Assembly (NCBI RefSeq): GCF_000814825.1
Contig: NZ_CP009302.1
Coordinates: forward strand, 558,001-622,000
Source of the DNA: Berryella intestinalis
GTDB taxonomy: Bacteria; Actinomycetota; Coriobacteriia; Coriobacteriales; Eggerthellaceae
Length of the DNA: 64,000 nucleotides
Reading direction: 5' to 3'
Below, piece after piece: positions 46,301 to 55,319 of this stretch. Within the stretch, counting starts at the first letter, position 1. The number at the start of each line of letters is the position of its first letter. Under the pieces are notes generated by a model that saw only the letters and a list, made by a program, of their open reading frames with translations, made no database searches and had not been told where the DNA came from. The position numbers and the translations under genes were made by a program.

Positions 46301-46954
46301 GTGGACTTCCCAACCATGATGAGCCTGCTGGGCGCGGGTTTCGCGCTCACGCTCCAGATCTTTGCGGTCACGCTCGTCGGATCGCTGCCCCTCGGCGTGC
46401 TGGTGGCGCTGTGCCGTATGAGCCGGTTCAAGCCGCTGGCCCTCGTCACCCGGGTCTACATCTCGTTCATGCGCGGCACGCCGCTCATGCTCCAGCTCAT
46501 GGCCATCACGTTCTGCCCGTACTTCATCTTCGGCTTGAACCTGTCCACCGAGTGGCGCACTTTCGCATGCGCCATCGGCTTCATCCTCAACTACGCGGCC
46601 TATTTCGCCGAGATCTACCGCTCGGGCATCCAGTCCATCCCGCGCGGCCAGTACGAGGCGGCCGAGGTGCTGGGCTACACCAAGTTCCAGACCTTCCTGA
46701 AGATCATATTCCCCCAGGTCGTCAAGCGGATCCTTCCCGCTATGGGCAACGAGGTCATCACGCTGGTGAAAGACACGTCGCTTGCGTTCGTCCTCGGCAT
46801 GGGCGAGATGTTCAGCCAGGCCAAGTCTATCGCGGCATCGCAGGTCAGCATGGTTCCCTACGCGATCGCAGCGGGAATCTACTGGCTGTTCAGCCTGCTG
46901 GTCGAGGTCGTGCTGAACCGCATGGAAAAGAAGATGAACTACTACCGAGACTAG
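46301..46954 (+). CDS. Amino-acid ABC transporter permease
   Basis: The 217-residue HisM-type permease starts at GTG 46301 with GAGAGGGG upstream; a longer frame to 46247 lacks a ribosome site. It has about five helices, the N-terminal FALTLQIFAVTLVGSLPLGV, FMRGTPLMLQLM and the EAA loop EAAEVLGYTKFQTFLKIIFP that contacts the ATPase. Confidence 0.92.
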   Translation: MDFPTMMSLLGAGFALTLQIFAVTLVGSLPLGVLVALCRMSRFKPLALVTRVYISFMRGTPLMLQLMAITFCPYFIFGLNLSTEWRTFACAIGFILNYAAYFAEIYRSGIQSIPRGQYEAAEVLGYTKFQTFLKIIFPQVVKRILPAMGNEVITLVKDTSLAFVLGMGEMFSQAKSIAASQVSMVPYAIAAGIYWLFSLLVEVVLNRMEKKMNYYRD

Positions 46955-46983
46955 CGCTTTGCGCATCGTTGTGAGGAGATACC

Positions 46984-47757
46984 ATGGCTGAATCCCCCGT
47001 GCTGGTTCGGTTGGAGAACGCGAAGAAGAGCTTCGGCGACACGCCGGTGCTCAAAGACATATCGCTCGAGGTCGCCCAGGGCGAGGTGCTGGCGATCATC
47101 GGCCCGTCGGGCGGCGGGAAGTCCACGCTTCTGCGCTGCTGCACGCTGCTCGAGACGCTGGACGCCGGATCGCTGTCGTACGGCGACATCGAGGTCGCGC
47201 GCGACAACGGGGCGGGCCGGTCGGTGTACGGCGGCAAGGACGTGCTGGGCCGCGCGCGCCAGCGCTTCGGCCTGGTGTTCCAGAACTTCAACCTGTTCCC
47301 GCACTACACGGTCATCCGCAACATAACCGATGCGCCGATCTCCGTTCAGAAGCGCCCCAAAGACGAAGTGATGGCCCAGGCGCGCGAGCTGCTGGTGAAG
47401 ATGGGCCTCGAGGATCGAGAGGACGCGGTTCCCGGCGAGCTTTCGGGCGGTCAGCAGCAGCGCGTCGCCATCGCGCGCGCCCTGTGCCTCAATCCCGACG
47501 TGCTGTTCTTCGATGAGCCCACGAGCGCGTTGGACCCTGAGCTCACCCAGGGGGTGCTGAAGGTCATCCGCAGCCTGGCCGACGAGCATATGACGATGGT
47601 CATCGTCACGCACGAGATGTCGTTCGCGCGCGACGTGGCCGATCGCGTGGTGTTCATGGACGGCGGCGTGATCGTCGAGGAGGGCCCCGCCCAGCGCGTC
47701 ATCGACGATCCGCGCGAAGAGCGCACGCGCGCCTTCCTCCAGGGCATGGGGGAGTAG
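46984..47757 (+). CDS. Amino-acid ABC transporter ATP-binding protein
   Basis: This 257-residue protein has Walker [11 protein letters not shown]-loop [14 protein letters not shown], signature LSGGQQQR, Walker [15 protein letters not shown] and H-switch VTHEM. It is of the GlnQ/HisP subfamily. It follows the permease by 29 bp and completes the importer. Confidence 0.95.
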   Translation: MAESPVLVRLENAKKSFGDTPVLKDISLEVAQGEVLAIIGPSGGGKSTLLRCCTLLETLDAGSLSYGDIEVARDNGAGRSVYGGKDVLGRARQRFGLVFQNFNLFPHYTVIRNITDAPISVQKRPKDEVMAQARELLVKMGLEDREDAVPGELSGGQQQRVAIARALCLNPDVLFFDEPTSALDPELTQGVLKVIRSLADEHMTMVIVTHEMSFARDVADRVVFMDGGVIVEEGPAQRVIDDPREERTRAFLQGMGE

Positions 47758-47780
47758 CCCCCGCCCCCTTGCCGGATGTT

Positions 47781-47797
47781 TTAAGGTTTGTTTAAGG
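47781..47797. promoter_or_regulatory. TTAAGG direct repeats upstream of htrA
   Basis: TTAAGG at 47781-47786 and 47792-47797 are exactly 11 bp apart within GTTTTAAGG/GTTTAAGG. Such 11-bp direct repeats are the usual binding pattern of OmpR/PhoB-family response regulators. They lie about 205 bp before the htrA ATG, in the ABC-htrA intergenic region. Confidence 0.4.
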
Positions 47798-48000
47798 ATC
47801 GTGTCGATTAAGAGCAGAAACGGCAAAGGTTCGATGGCGCAAACGTGGCGAAAGCGTGCGCCGCGCGGATAGCCGTTCGCCTCATGGTATGTTCGGAGCA
47901 TCGAACGAGCGGTCGCAACGGCCGCCTGTCGGCCGTCTGCTTACCAGGGGACGGTTGGCGCCGCGGCGGCTTTCGACCTCCATGTGAAAAGGAGCGGACC

Positions 48001-49500
48001 ATGAGCGATCAATCCCATCTGCCCAACCAGCCCCAACAGCCCCAACAGCCCCAACAGCCCCAACAGCCCGTGCCGCCTTCCCGGCCCGCGGCGGGGTCCT
48101 CGTCGTTCGGAAACGCGGCGCCCGTTCCTCCCCAGGACCGCACGGGCTTCCCCGCGGGCTCAACGGGCGTCTATGCTCCGGTCAACCAGGCTCCGGTGCC
48201 GCCGACATCCCACGCGGCAGCTTCCGGCGCGGCGGGATACGGCGGGCCCCGCGTGCCCTCCACCCCGTCTCCCAAGGGCGATCACGTCTTCGCCAAGGCG
48301 TTCGGCGGCGCTGCTTTGGCGGTCGTGCTGGGCCTGGGCGGTTTCGCCGCCGTCCAGGGAGCGACCGGCCAGGGTTCGAGGGCGTCCAACGTGACGCTCG
48401 GGTCGTCCAACCCCAGCACCATCGAGGCGACCGATCCCGATCAGACGCTTTCCGAGGCGGTCGCCGAAAAGACGCTTCCCTCGGTCGTATGCATCTACGC
48501 GTACACCCAAAGCACCCCCTACGGGAACGGCTCGTTCGGATTCGGCCAGAACGGCGGCTCGACCGAGCTGTCCCAGTCGTCTCTGGGCAGCGGCATCATC
48601 CTTTCGCAGGACGGTTACATCCTCACGAACTACCACGTGATCGAAGGGTCCGACGCCCTCAAGGTGAACATCGAGGGCACCGAGTACAGCGCCGATATCG
48701 TCGGCAGCGACCCGAGCTCGGATCTGGCCGTCATCAAGCTCCAGGGCGCATCGGGCCTGAAAGCCGCCGATCTGGGCGATTCGTCCAAGCTCACGGTGGG
48801 GCAGTGGGTCATGACCATCGGCAGCCCCTTCGGCCTCGAGCAGTCGGTGGCTACCGGCGTGGTTTCGGCCACCAGCCGCTCGCAGATCGTCGACAACTCC
48901 CAGTCCGAGGGTACCGGCAACTGGAGCAACATGGCTTCCGGCAGCACCATCTACCCCAACATGATCCAGACCGACGCCGCCATCAACCCGGGTAACTCCG
49001 GAGGCGCGCTGGTCGATGCCGACGGCAAGGTCATCGGCGTGAATACGCTCATCACCTCCAGCTCGGGCAACTACTCGGGCGTGGGCTTCGCGATCCCCGT
49101 CAACTACGCCATCAACATCGCGCAGCAGATCATCGCGGGGGAAACGCCCACGCATGCCCGTCTGGGAGCGACGCTGAACACGGTTAACGCGAGCATCGCG
49201 AAGCGCTACAACCTCCCGGTGAGCCAGGGCGCCTACGTCGCTTCGGTGTCGGCGGGCACGGGAGCCGACAGCGCCGGGCTGAAAGAGGGCGATATCGTCA
49301 CGGCGTTCGACGGCAAGGCGGTGACCGACGCGAGCGATCTCATGCTCGACGTGCGCGAGCACAACCCCGGCGACACGGTGACGGTGACGGTCAACCGGGA
49401 CGGGCAGACGATGGACCTCACGGTGACCCTGGGATCCGACGCCGAGACGAGCGTCGCTTCGGCATCGAGGCAGCAGCTGTCCGGGTCGAGCCAAAGCTAG
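48001..49500 (+). CDS. htrA: HtrA/DegP-like serine protease with PDZ domain
   Basis: This 499-residue protein has a cytosolic Pro/Gln-rich N-terminus (residues 10-100, including four PQQ units from a 9-bp repeat). One membrane anchor follows (~105, AALAVVLGLGGFAAVQGA), then a trypsin-like domain with His in ILTNYHVIEG, Asp in SSDLAVIKL and Ser in NPGNSGGALVD. The C-terminal PDZ has AYVASVSAGTGADSAGLKEGD. It is a cell-surface quality-control protease. AAAGGAGCGG precedes the ATG. Confidence 0.94.
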   Translation: MSDQSHLPNQPQQPQQPQQPQQPVPPSRPAAGSSSFGNAAPVPPQDRTGFPAGSTGVYAPVNQAPVPPTSHAAASGAAGYGGPRVPSTPSPKGDHVFAKAFGGAALAVVLGLGGFAAVQGATGQGSRASNVTLGSSNPSTIEATDPDQTLSEAVAEKTLPSVVCIYAYTQSTPYGNGSFGFGQNGGSTELSQSSLGSGIILSQDGYILTNYHVIEGSDALKVNIEGTEYSADIVGSDPSSDLAVIKLQGASGLKAADLGDSSKLTVGQWVMTIGSPFGLEQSVATGVVSATSRSQIVDNSQSEGTGNWSNMASGSTIYPNMIQTDAAINPGNSGGALVDADGKVIGVNTLITSSSGNYSGVGFAIPVNYAINIAQQIIAGETPTHARLGATLNTVNASIAKRYNLPVSQGAYVASVSAGTGADSAGLKEGDIVTAFDGKAVTDASDLMLDVREHNPGDTVTVTVNRDGQTMDLTVTLGSDAETSVASASRQQLSGSSQS

Positions 49501-49523
49501 GAACGCGACCTGTTTTTTTCAGC

Positions 49524-49548
49524 GGGGCCGAGTTGATCGGCCCCTTTC
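49524..49548 (+). terminator. Terminator after htrA
   Basis: GGGGCCGA (49524-49531) pairs with TCGGCCCC (49537-49544), followed by TTTCTT. Confidence 0.8.
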
Positions 49549-49608
49549 TTCTGCCCAAATCAGGTAATATGGGCGGGATGTGAAAGGCCTGTCGGAAGGA
49601 AGACCTGA

Positions 49609-50331
49609 ATGGCTGGAGATTACAAGTACAAGCGCGTTTTGCTGAAGCTATCCGGTGAAGCCCTGGCAGGAGACGTCGGCTACGGAATCGATCCGAAGGT
49701 CGTCGACGACCTGGCCGACCAGATCGGGGAGATCGTCCACGACGGGGTCCAGCTCGCGGTGGTCATCGGCGGGGGGAACATCTTCCGCGGCATGGCGGGT
49801 TCGGCCGAGGGCATGGACCGCTCGCAGGCCGACTACATCGGCATGCTGGCGACGGTCATGAACGCCCTTGCGCTGCAGGACGCCTTCGAGCGCCACGGCA
49901 TCTTCAGCCGCGTCCAGAGCGCCATCAACATGCAGGAGGTCTCGGAGCCCTACATCCGCCGCCGCGCCCTGCGCCACCTCGAGAAGGGCCGCGTCGTCAT
50001 CCTGGCGGCCGGGACCGGCAACCCCTATTTCACCACCGACACCACCGCGGCGCTGCGCGCCTGCGAGCTGGATGTCGATTGCCTCATGAAGGCCACGAAG
50101 GTCGACGGGGTCTACGACAGCGACCCGGTGAAGAACCCCGATGCGAAGCGCTTCGACCGCATCACCTACATGGACGTTCTGGCCAAGGGCCTCAACGTGA
50201 TGGACGCCACCGCCACGTCGCTGTGCATGGACAACGACATGCCCATGATCGTGTTCGACCTCACCGAGAAGGGCAACATCGCCCGCGCCCTGAGGGGCGA
50301 GCCGGTGGGAACCGTCGTCGAGTCGGCGTAA
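49609..50331 (+). CDS. pyrH: Uridylate kinase
   Basis: This 240-residue UMP kinase carries [29 protein letters not shown], the [17 protein letters not shown] helix and [14 protein letters not shown]. Its length is normal. It heads the pyrH-frr-uppS-cdsA-dxr-rseP-ispG-proS block, a conserved bacterial order linking nucleotide, translation and envelope synthesis. GGAAGGA lies upstream. Confidence 0.96.
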   Translation: MAGDYKYKRVLLKLSGEALAGDVGYGIDPKVVDDLADQIGEIVHDGVQLAVVIGGGNIFRGMAGSAEGMDRSQADYIGMLATVMNALALQDAFERHGIFSRVQSAINMQEVSEPYIRRRALRHLEKGRVVILAAGTGNPYFTTDTTAALRACELDVDCLMKATKVDGVYDSDPVKNPDAKRFDRITYMDVLAKGLNVMDATATSLCMDNDMPMIVFDLTEKGNIARALRGEPVGTVVESA

Positions 50332-50469
50332 GGCGCCGCGCCGCCGATCGTCGAAGGGGCGATGGCGGGGCGAGCCGATCTAAGGTATAACCGTAGGTGC
50401 GCCGAGACGACGCACTTGAACGGCCCGGACGCCAGGCGTCGGGCATTTCGACCGCAAAGGAGCTTCGGT

Positions 50470-51027
50470 ATGATCGAAGGCATTATCGAGCAGGCAGAGG
50501 AGCGCATGATGGGCTCTCTGGAATCGCTGAACACCGCGTTCGCGGGCGTGCGCACCGGGCGCGCCAACGCGATGGTCCTCGACAAGATCCGCGTCGACTA
50601 CTACGGCGTCCCCACGCCCATCAACCAGATGGCCGGAGTGAAGTCTCCCGACGCCCATATGCTGGTCATCGAGCCGTGGGACAAGTCGGTTCTGCGCGCC
50701 ATCGAGCACGCCATCCTCGAGAGCGATCTGGGCGTGACGCCTTCCAACGACGGCTCGGTCATCCGCCTGCCGTTCCCCGCCCTCACCGAGGAGCGTCGCC
50801 GCGACCTGGTCAAGCAGTGCAAAACCTACGCCGAAGAGGCGCGCGTGTCCGTGCGCAGCGCCCGTCGCGACGCCAACACCGCCATCGAGAAGGCCGTGAA
50901 GAACGACAGCCTGCCCGAGGACGACCAGCGCCGCGGCGAGGCCGAGGTGCAAAAGCTCACCGACAAGTACATCGCCGAGGTCGACGCCGCTTTGAAGAAA
51001 AAAGAAGCGGAAGTGATGGAGATCTAG
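50470..51027 (+). CDS. frr: Ribosome recycling factor
   Basis: This 185-residue protein is standard RRF: SLNTAFAGVRTGRANAMVLD, VDYYGVPTPINQMA, DAHMLVIEPWDKS, RLPFPALTEERRRDLVK and a C-terminal KYIAEVDAALKKKEAEVM helix. With EF-G it splits ribosomes after termination. AAAGGAGCTTCGGT precedes the ATG. Confidence 0.97.
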   Translation: MIEGIIEQAEERMMGSLESLNTAFAGVRTGRANAMVLDKIRVDYYGVPTPINQMAGVKSPDAHMLVIEPWDKSVLRAIEHAILESDLGVTPSNDGSVIRLPFPALTEERRRDLVKQCKTYAEEARVSVRSARRDANTAIEKAVKNDSLPEDDQRRGEAEVQKLTDKYIAEVDAALKKKEAEVMEI

Positions 51028-51030
51028 CCG

Positions 51031-51810
51031 ATGCTGCGCAAACCGCTCGACTACATATTCCCGAGCCCTCCCGAGGGCTTGAACCCGGAATCGCTTGTCG
51101 TCGAAGCGGTGCCGCGCCACGTCGCGGTCATCATGGACGGCAACGGCCGTTGGGCGAAGAAGCGCGCGCTGAACCGCCTGAACGGCCACAAAGCCGGGAT
51201 CGAGGCGGTGCGCGAGACCATCCGCTGCGCCAACGACGTGGGGGTGGACTACCTCACCATCTACTCGTTCTCGTCGGAGAACTGGAAGCGCCCGCTCGAA
51301 GAGGTGAGCGGGCTGATGAACCTGTTCGCCACCACCATGCTCGCCGAGGTCGACGGCCTGCATGAAGAGGGCGTGCGCGTCATGACCATCGGGCATACCG
51401 AGGGCCTGCCCGACAAGACCCGCGCCGCCTTCCAGGAGGCCTGGGACAAGACGAAGGACAATGCCGGGATGACGCTGGTCATCGCCGTGAACTACGGCGG
51501 GCGCACCGAGATCGTGGATGCGGCCCGCGCGCTGGTCGAGCGCTCCGTGGCCGCGGTCCGCGCAGGCGGGGAGCCCCCCGAGGTCACCGAAAGGGAATTC
51601 GAGCGGTTCCTGTACACCTCCCGCATTCCCGACCCCGACGTCATCCTGCGCACCAGCGGGGAGATGCGCGTGTCGAACTTCCTTCTGTGGCAGGGCGCCT
51701 ACTCCGAGTTCGTGAGCGTCGACGCCCTGTGGCCCGACTTCGACCGATACGAGCTTTTGCGCGCTCTGCTGGAGTTCCAGCGGCGCGACCGTCGGTTCGG
51801 GGCGGTGTAG
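51031..51810 (+). CDS. uppS: Isoprenyl transferase (undecaprenyl diphosphate synthase)
   Basis: This 259-residue cis-prenyltransferase has HVAVIMDGNGRWAKKR with the catalytic Asp. Also present are GHKAGIEAVRETIR, YLTIYSFSSENWKRP, VNYGGRTEI and DVILRTSGEMRVSNFLLWQ. It makes the lipid carrier for wall synthesis. It follows frr by three bases. Confidence 0.96.
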   Translation: MLRKPLDYIFPSPPEGLNPESLVVEAVPRHVAVIMDGNGRWAKKRALNRLNGHKAGIEAVRETIRCANDVGVDYLTIYSFSSENWKRPLEEVSGLMNLFATTMLAEVDGLHEEGVRVMTIGHTEGLPDKTRAAFQEAWDKTKDNAGMTLVIAVNYGGRTEIVDAARALVERSVAAVRAGGEPPEVTEREFERFLYTSRIPDPDVILRTSGEMRVSNFLLWQGAYSEFVSVDALWPDFDRYELLRALLEFQRRDRRFGAV

Positions 51811-51814
51811 CAGC

Positions 51815-52723
51815 ATGGCCGGCTCGCAAAGCGACGACGAGAAGGGCACGGCCCAGCGCGTCAAGGACTTCGCCTACGAGAAGACCCCCGAGAAGTTCAA
51901 GAACGCCAGCGATTTCCAGATCAGGCTCCGCACGGGAACCGTGTACGTGATCATCTGCATCGCCAGCATCTTGGCGGGCGATGTTCCCACCATGTTGTTT
52001 TTGGCTGCGACGGCGGGCATCTGCTCTGCCGAGTTCTTCTACATGCTGCGCTCCGACGCGAAGATGCCCAACGAGTGGATCGGCGTGGTCGGTGCGGCGT
52101 ACCTGCCCATCGCCGCCTTCTTCTTCGGCCTGCGCGGCATCGTGGCCGGCGCGCTTCTGCTGATGCTGGCGCTTACCCTGTGGTACGTGTTCTGGAGCCG
52201 CGCACGCATGCAGGATGTGGGCGTGAGCCTGTTCGGAGCGCTGTACACGGGCATGCAGATGGCATGCATCATGCTGGTCCGCACGGCGTTTCCCGGGACC
52301 GACGGCGGGCTGCTGGTGCTGCTCCTGTTCGCCAGCATCTGGGCGAACGATGCGTTCGCCTATCTGGTCGGACGCAAGTTCGGAAAGCATAAGCTCGCCC
52401 CGCGCACCAGCCCGAACAAAAGCTGGGAAGGGTTTTTCGGCGGCCTTGCCGGCGGCGTGGCCGTCTGGTTCCTCGTCGGGCAGATCCCCAGCGTGCACAT
52501 CGACCCTCTGCAGACGTTCGTCTTGGGCGCGGCGTGCGGCCTTGCCGGGGTTCTGGGCGATCTGTGCGAGAGCCGCATCAAGCGCAGCGTGGGCTTCAAG
52601 GACTCCGGGACGATGATGCCGGGCCACGGAGGGCTGTTCGACCGCTGCGACTCGCTGATGACCACGGCGACGGCGGCCTTCGTGCTGCTCGTGCTGTTCG
52701 GTTGCATCAACCCGGTCCTCTAA
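51815..52723 (+). CDS. cdsA: Phosphatidate cytidylyltransferase
   Basis: This 302-residue membrane protein has about eight helices and the family signature near the C-terminus (SRIKRSVGFKDSGTMMPGHG, GGLFDRCDSL). It converts phosphatidate and CTP to CDP-diacylglycerol. It has a longer polar N-terminus (~35 residues) than E. coli CdsA. It starts four bases after uppS. Confidence 0.94.
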   Translation: MAGSQSDDEKGTAQRVKDFAYEKTPEKFKNASDFQIRLRTGTVYVIICIASILAGDVPTMLFLAATAGICSAEFFYMLRSDAKMPNEWIGVVGAAYLPIAAFFFGLRGIVAGALLLMLALTLWYVFWSRARMQDVGVSLFGALYTGMQMACIMLVRTAFPGTDGGLLVLLLFASIWANDAFAYLVGRKFGKHKLAPRTSPNKSWEGFFGGLAGGVAVWFLVGQIPSVHIDPLQTFVLGAACGLAGVLGDLCESRIKRSVGFKDSGTMMPGHGGLFDRCDSLMTTATAAFVLLVLFGCINPVL

Positions 52724-52753
52724 GGTCCGGTCTTTCAGGAAGAGGGCCTGTTC

Positions 52754-53944
52754 ATGAGTGATAATTCTCCCGCGGCCGCGCGCCGTCCCCGCCGCATCGC
52801 CGTTCTGGGTTCCACCGGCTCCATCGGCATGCAGACGCTCGACGTGGCGCGCCGGCATCCCGATAAGGTGGAAGTGGTGGCGCTTGCCGCCGGAACGCGC
52901 GCCTCGAAGCTGCTCGATCAGGCGCGGGAGCTGGGCGTGCGCCATCTGGCCCTGGGAGACGAGTCCCAGGCGGCCACCCCGGTCGCCGATCAGCTGCGCG
53001 ACCAGGCGAGAGAAGGCGGCTCGATCGGTTTCGGGGTGGACGCCGTTGCGGCGCTCGTCGGCCTCGACGGGGTCGATGCGGTGGTGAACGCGCTGGTGGG
53101 CGCGGCCGGGCTGCGCGCGAGCTACGACACGCTCAGGCGCGGCCGGGTGCTGGCTCTGGCGAACAAGGAGTCGCTCGTGGTGGGCGGCGACATCATCATG
53201 CCGCTCGCGAAGCGCACCGGCATGCTCATGCCCATCGACTCCGAGCACGGCGCGATCTACCAATGCCTGATCGGGGAAGATCCCTCCGAGGTGTCCCGCT
53301 TGTGGGTGACGGCGTCGGGCGGTCCGTTTCGCGGCCGCACGCGCGGCGAGCTGGCCCGCGTCACGCCCGCCGAGGCGCTTGCCCATCCGAACTGGAACAT
53401 GGGCGCCAAGATCTCCATCGACTCGTCCACGCTCATGAACAAGGGCCTCGAGGTGATCGAGGCGCATCACCTGTTCGGATGCCCCTACGATCGCATCAGC
53501 GTGGTGGTTCAGCCGCAAAGTGCCATCCATTCGATGGTCGAGTTCTCGGACGGCAGCGTGAAGGCCCACCTGGGAACCACCGACATGCGCATACCCATCC
53601 AGTACGCGCTTTCGTACCCCGAGCGCTGGGATGCGCCGGTCGAACCGCTCGATTTCACGAAGCTGGGGTCGCTCGACTTCTCCGCTCCCGACACCGATAC
53701 GTTCAGGTGCCTCGCCCTTGCGCGCGCGGCCGGCGAGCGCGGCGGCACCCTGCCGTGCGCCATGAACGCCGCCAACGAGGTGGCCGTGGCGGCGTTTCTC
53801 GCGGGGGAGGGAACCTACCTGGGGATCGCCTCGTGCGTCGAGGCCGTCATGGAGCGCCACGACGTCGAAGCGGTCGAGAGCATCGAGCAGCTCGAGGCCG
53901 TGGATGCCTGGGCCCGCGCGACCGCCCGCGCAAACGTGCGGTAG
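52754..53944 (+). CDS. dxr: 1-deoxy-D-xylulose 5-phosphate reductoisomerase
   Basis: This 396-residue MEP-pathway enzyme has the NADPH-binding start IAVLGSTGSIGMQTLDV. Further motifs are LANKESLVVGG, the substrate site PIDSEHGAIYQCL, SGGPFRG and WNMGAKISIDSSTLMNKGLE. It feeds isoprenoid synthesis together with ispG downstream and uppS upstream. Confidence 0.96.
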   Translation: MSDNSPAAARRPRRIAVLGSTGSIGMQTLDVARRHPDKVEVVALAAGTRASKLLDQARELGVRHLALGDESQAATPVADQLRDQAREGGSIGFGVDAVAALVGLDGVDAVVNALVGAAGLRASYDTLRRGRVLALANKESLVVGGDIIMPLAKRTGMLMPIDSEHGAIYQCLIGEDPSEVSRLWVTASGGPFRGRTRGELARVTPAEALAHPNWNMGAKISIDSSTLMNKGLEVIEAHHLFGCPYDRISVVVQPQSAIHSMVEFSDGSVKAHLGTTDMRIPIQYALSYPERWDAPVEPLDFTKLGSLDFSAPDTDTFRCLALARAAGERGGTLPCAMNAANEVAVAAFLAGEGTYLGIASCVEAVMERHDVEAVESIEQLEAVDAWARATARANVR

Positions 53945-54002
53945 GCGGCAGTTCGACTTGTAGTCATTTTCTCGACAGTCGCCCACCTGCGGACGGCTCG
54001 CC

Positions 54003-54008
54003 TATAAT
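54003..54008 (+). promoter_or_regulatory. TATAAT before rseP
   Basis: A perfect -10 TATAAT lies 33 bases before the GTG of rseP in a 96-bp gap. No convincing -35 is found, so any promoter here is internal and perhaps activated. Confidence 0.35.
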
Positions 54009-54040
54009 CGAGGGGAAACATCGAACGAAGGGACCCCTCT

Positions 54041-55147
54041 GTGGACGTCATTCTCATGATCGTGTACGCGACGATCGCACTCGGATTCCTCGTCTTCATC
54101 CACGAAGGCGGGCATTACCTGGCTGCGCGGGCCTTCGGCGTGCGCGTGTCGGAATTCATGCTGGGCCTGCCCGGGCCTTCCGTGGGCTTCACCCATGGCG
54201 AGACGCGCTTCGGCGTGACGGCCGTGCTTTTGGGCGGGTACGCCCGCGTGTGCGGCATGGAGCCGGGCGAGATGAGCCCGCACCTCGAGAAGGTCATGGA
54301 ATCGCTCTATCGCCGCGGCACGGCGACGATGGAGGAGGTGGCCGCCGACTGCGGCATCACCGACGACGAGGCCTACGACGCCCTCGAAGAGCTGGACGAG
54401 TGGGGCACGGCGAAGCGGCCCCTGAAGTCCGACGAGCACAACACGTACCGCACCCCTGCGGTGAACCCGACCAAGCGCCAGATCAGGCTGGCTCGGAAAA
54501 AGGGCCTGACCGTCCCCGAGAAGTCCGAGATGGGGTCGGCCCGCCCACTCGACGACGCGCACGCCTTCTACGAAAGCGAGTACCGCCGGCAGTACCGCTC
54601 GCTTCCGTTCTGGAAGCGCTCGGTCATCCTGCTCGCCGGCATCTTCGTGAACCTGCTGTTCGCCGTGCTCGCGTTCGTGTTCGTCTACTCGGTTCTGGGC
54701 ATCGATCTGCAGAACACGCAAACGGGCGAGGTGGTTCACCGCGTCATCGACCCGCTGCGCTCGGTCGCGGTCGGCTTCGCCTACATCGGCATGGTGTTCC
54801 AGGCGGTGGCCCAGCTGTTCAATCCCCAGACGGCGGCGGAAACCGTGTCGCAGTCCAGCTCGATCGTGGGCATCGCCGTGATCTCGAAGACGGCGGCCGA
54901 GCAGGGGCTCCAGTCGTTCCTGTCGTTCATGGCCATGCTGTCGGTGTCGTTGGGCGTCATGAACCTCATCCCCATCCCGCCGCTCGACGGCGGGCGGTTC
55001 GCGGTGGAGGTGTACCAGAAGGCTTCGCGCCGGTTGGTGTCCGAGAAGGTCATGACCCGTCTGTCCACCGTGGGGCTCGCGCTGTTCGGCCTCCTGTTCG
55101 TCGTGATGATGGGCCAGGACATCTCGAGGTTCGTGCTGGGCGGATAG
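54041..55147 (+). CDS. rseP: Site-2 (RseP-type) membrane metalloprotease, PDZ missing
   Basis: This 368-residue intramembrane zinc protease has HEGGH (HExxH) in its first helix (FLVFIHEGGHYLAARAFGV) and the distal NLIPIPPLDGGR. GTG at 54041. Between helix 1 and helix 2 is an unusual ~120-residue cytosolic segment with a winged-helix-like part (YRRGTATMEEVAADCGITDD, LEELDEWGTAKRP) and a basic region. Only ~20 residues separate helices 2 and 3, so the usual PDZ domain is absent. It would normally cut anti-sigma factors or small membrane proteins. Confidence 0.9.
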   Translation: MDVILMIVYATIALGFLVFIHEGGHYLAARAFGVRVSEFMLGLPGPSVGFTHGETRFGVTAVLLGGYARVCGMEPGEMSPHLEKVMESLYRRGTATMEEVAADCGITDDEAYDALEELDEWGTAKRPLKSDEHNTYRTPAVNPTKRQIRLARKKGLTVPEKSEMGSARPLDDAHAFYESEYRRQYRSLPFWKRSVILLAGIFVNLLFAVLAFVFVYSVLGIDLQNTQTGEVVHRVIDPLRSVAVGFAYIGMVFQAVAQLFNPQTAAETVSQSSSIVGIAVISKTAAEQGLQSFLSFMAMLSVSLGVMNLIPIPPLDGGRFAVEVYQKASRRLVSEKVMTRLSTVGLALFGLLFVVMMGQDISRFVLGG

Positions 55148-55319
55148 CGCTTCGCCGGCGGGTGCGCCGCGGGCCGCCCGCGATGCGCGCCCTCGGGGTC
55201 GCGCGGGCTTCGGCGCCTGTTTGCGGCAAGGCGGCGCTGCAACGGTTCTGCCGCCGTTTCCCCGCTCTGCGAGGTAAAATGAGAAGGCTGTGCAAATCAC
55301 GAAACGAAACGGGGGAAGC

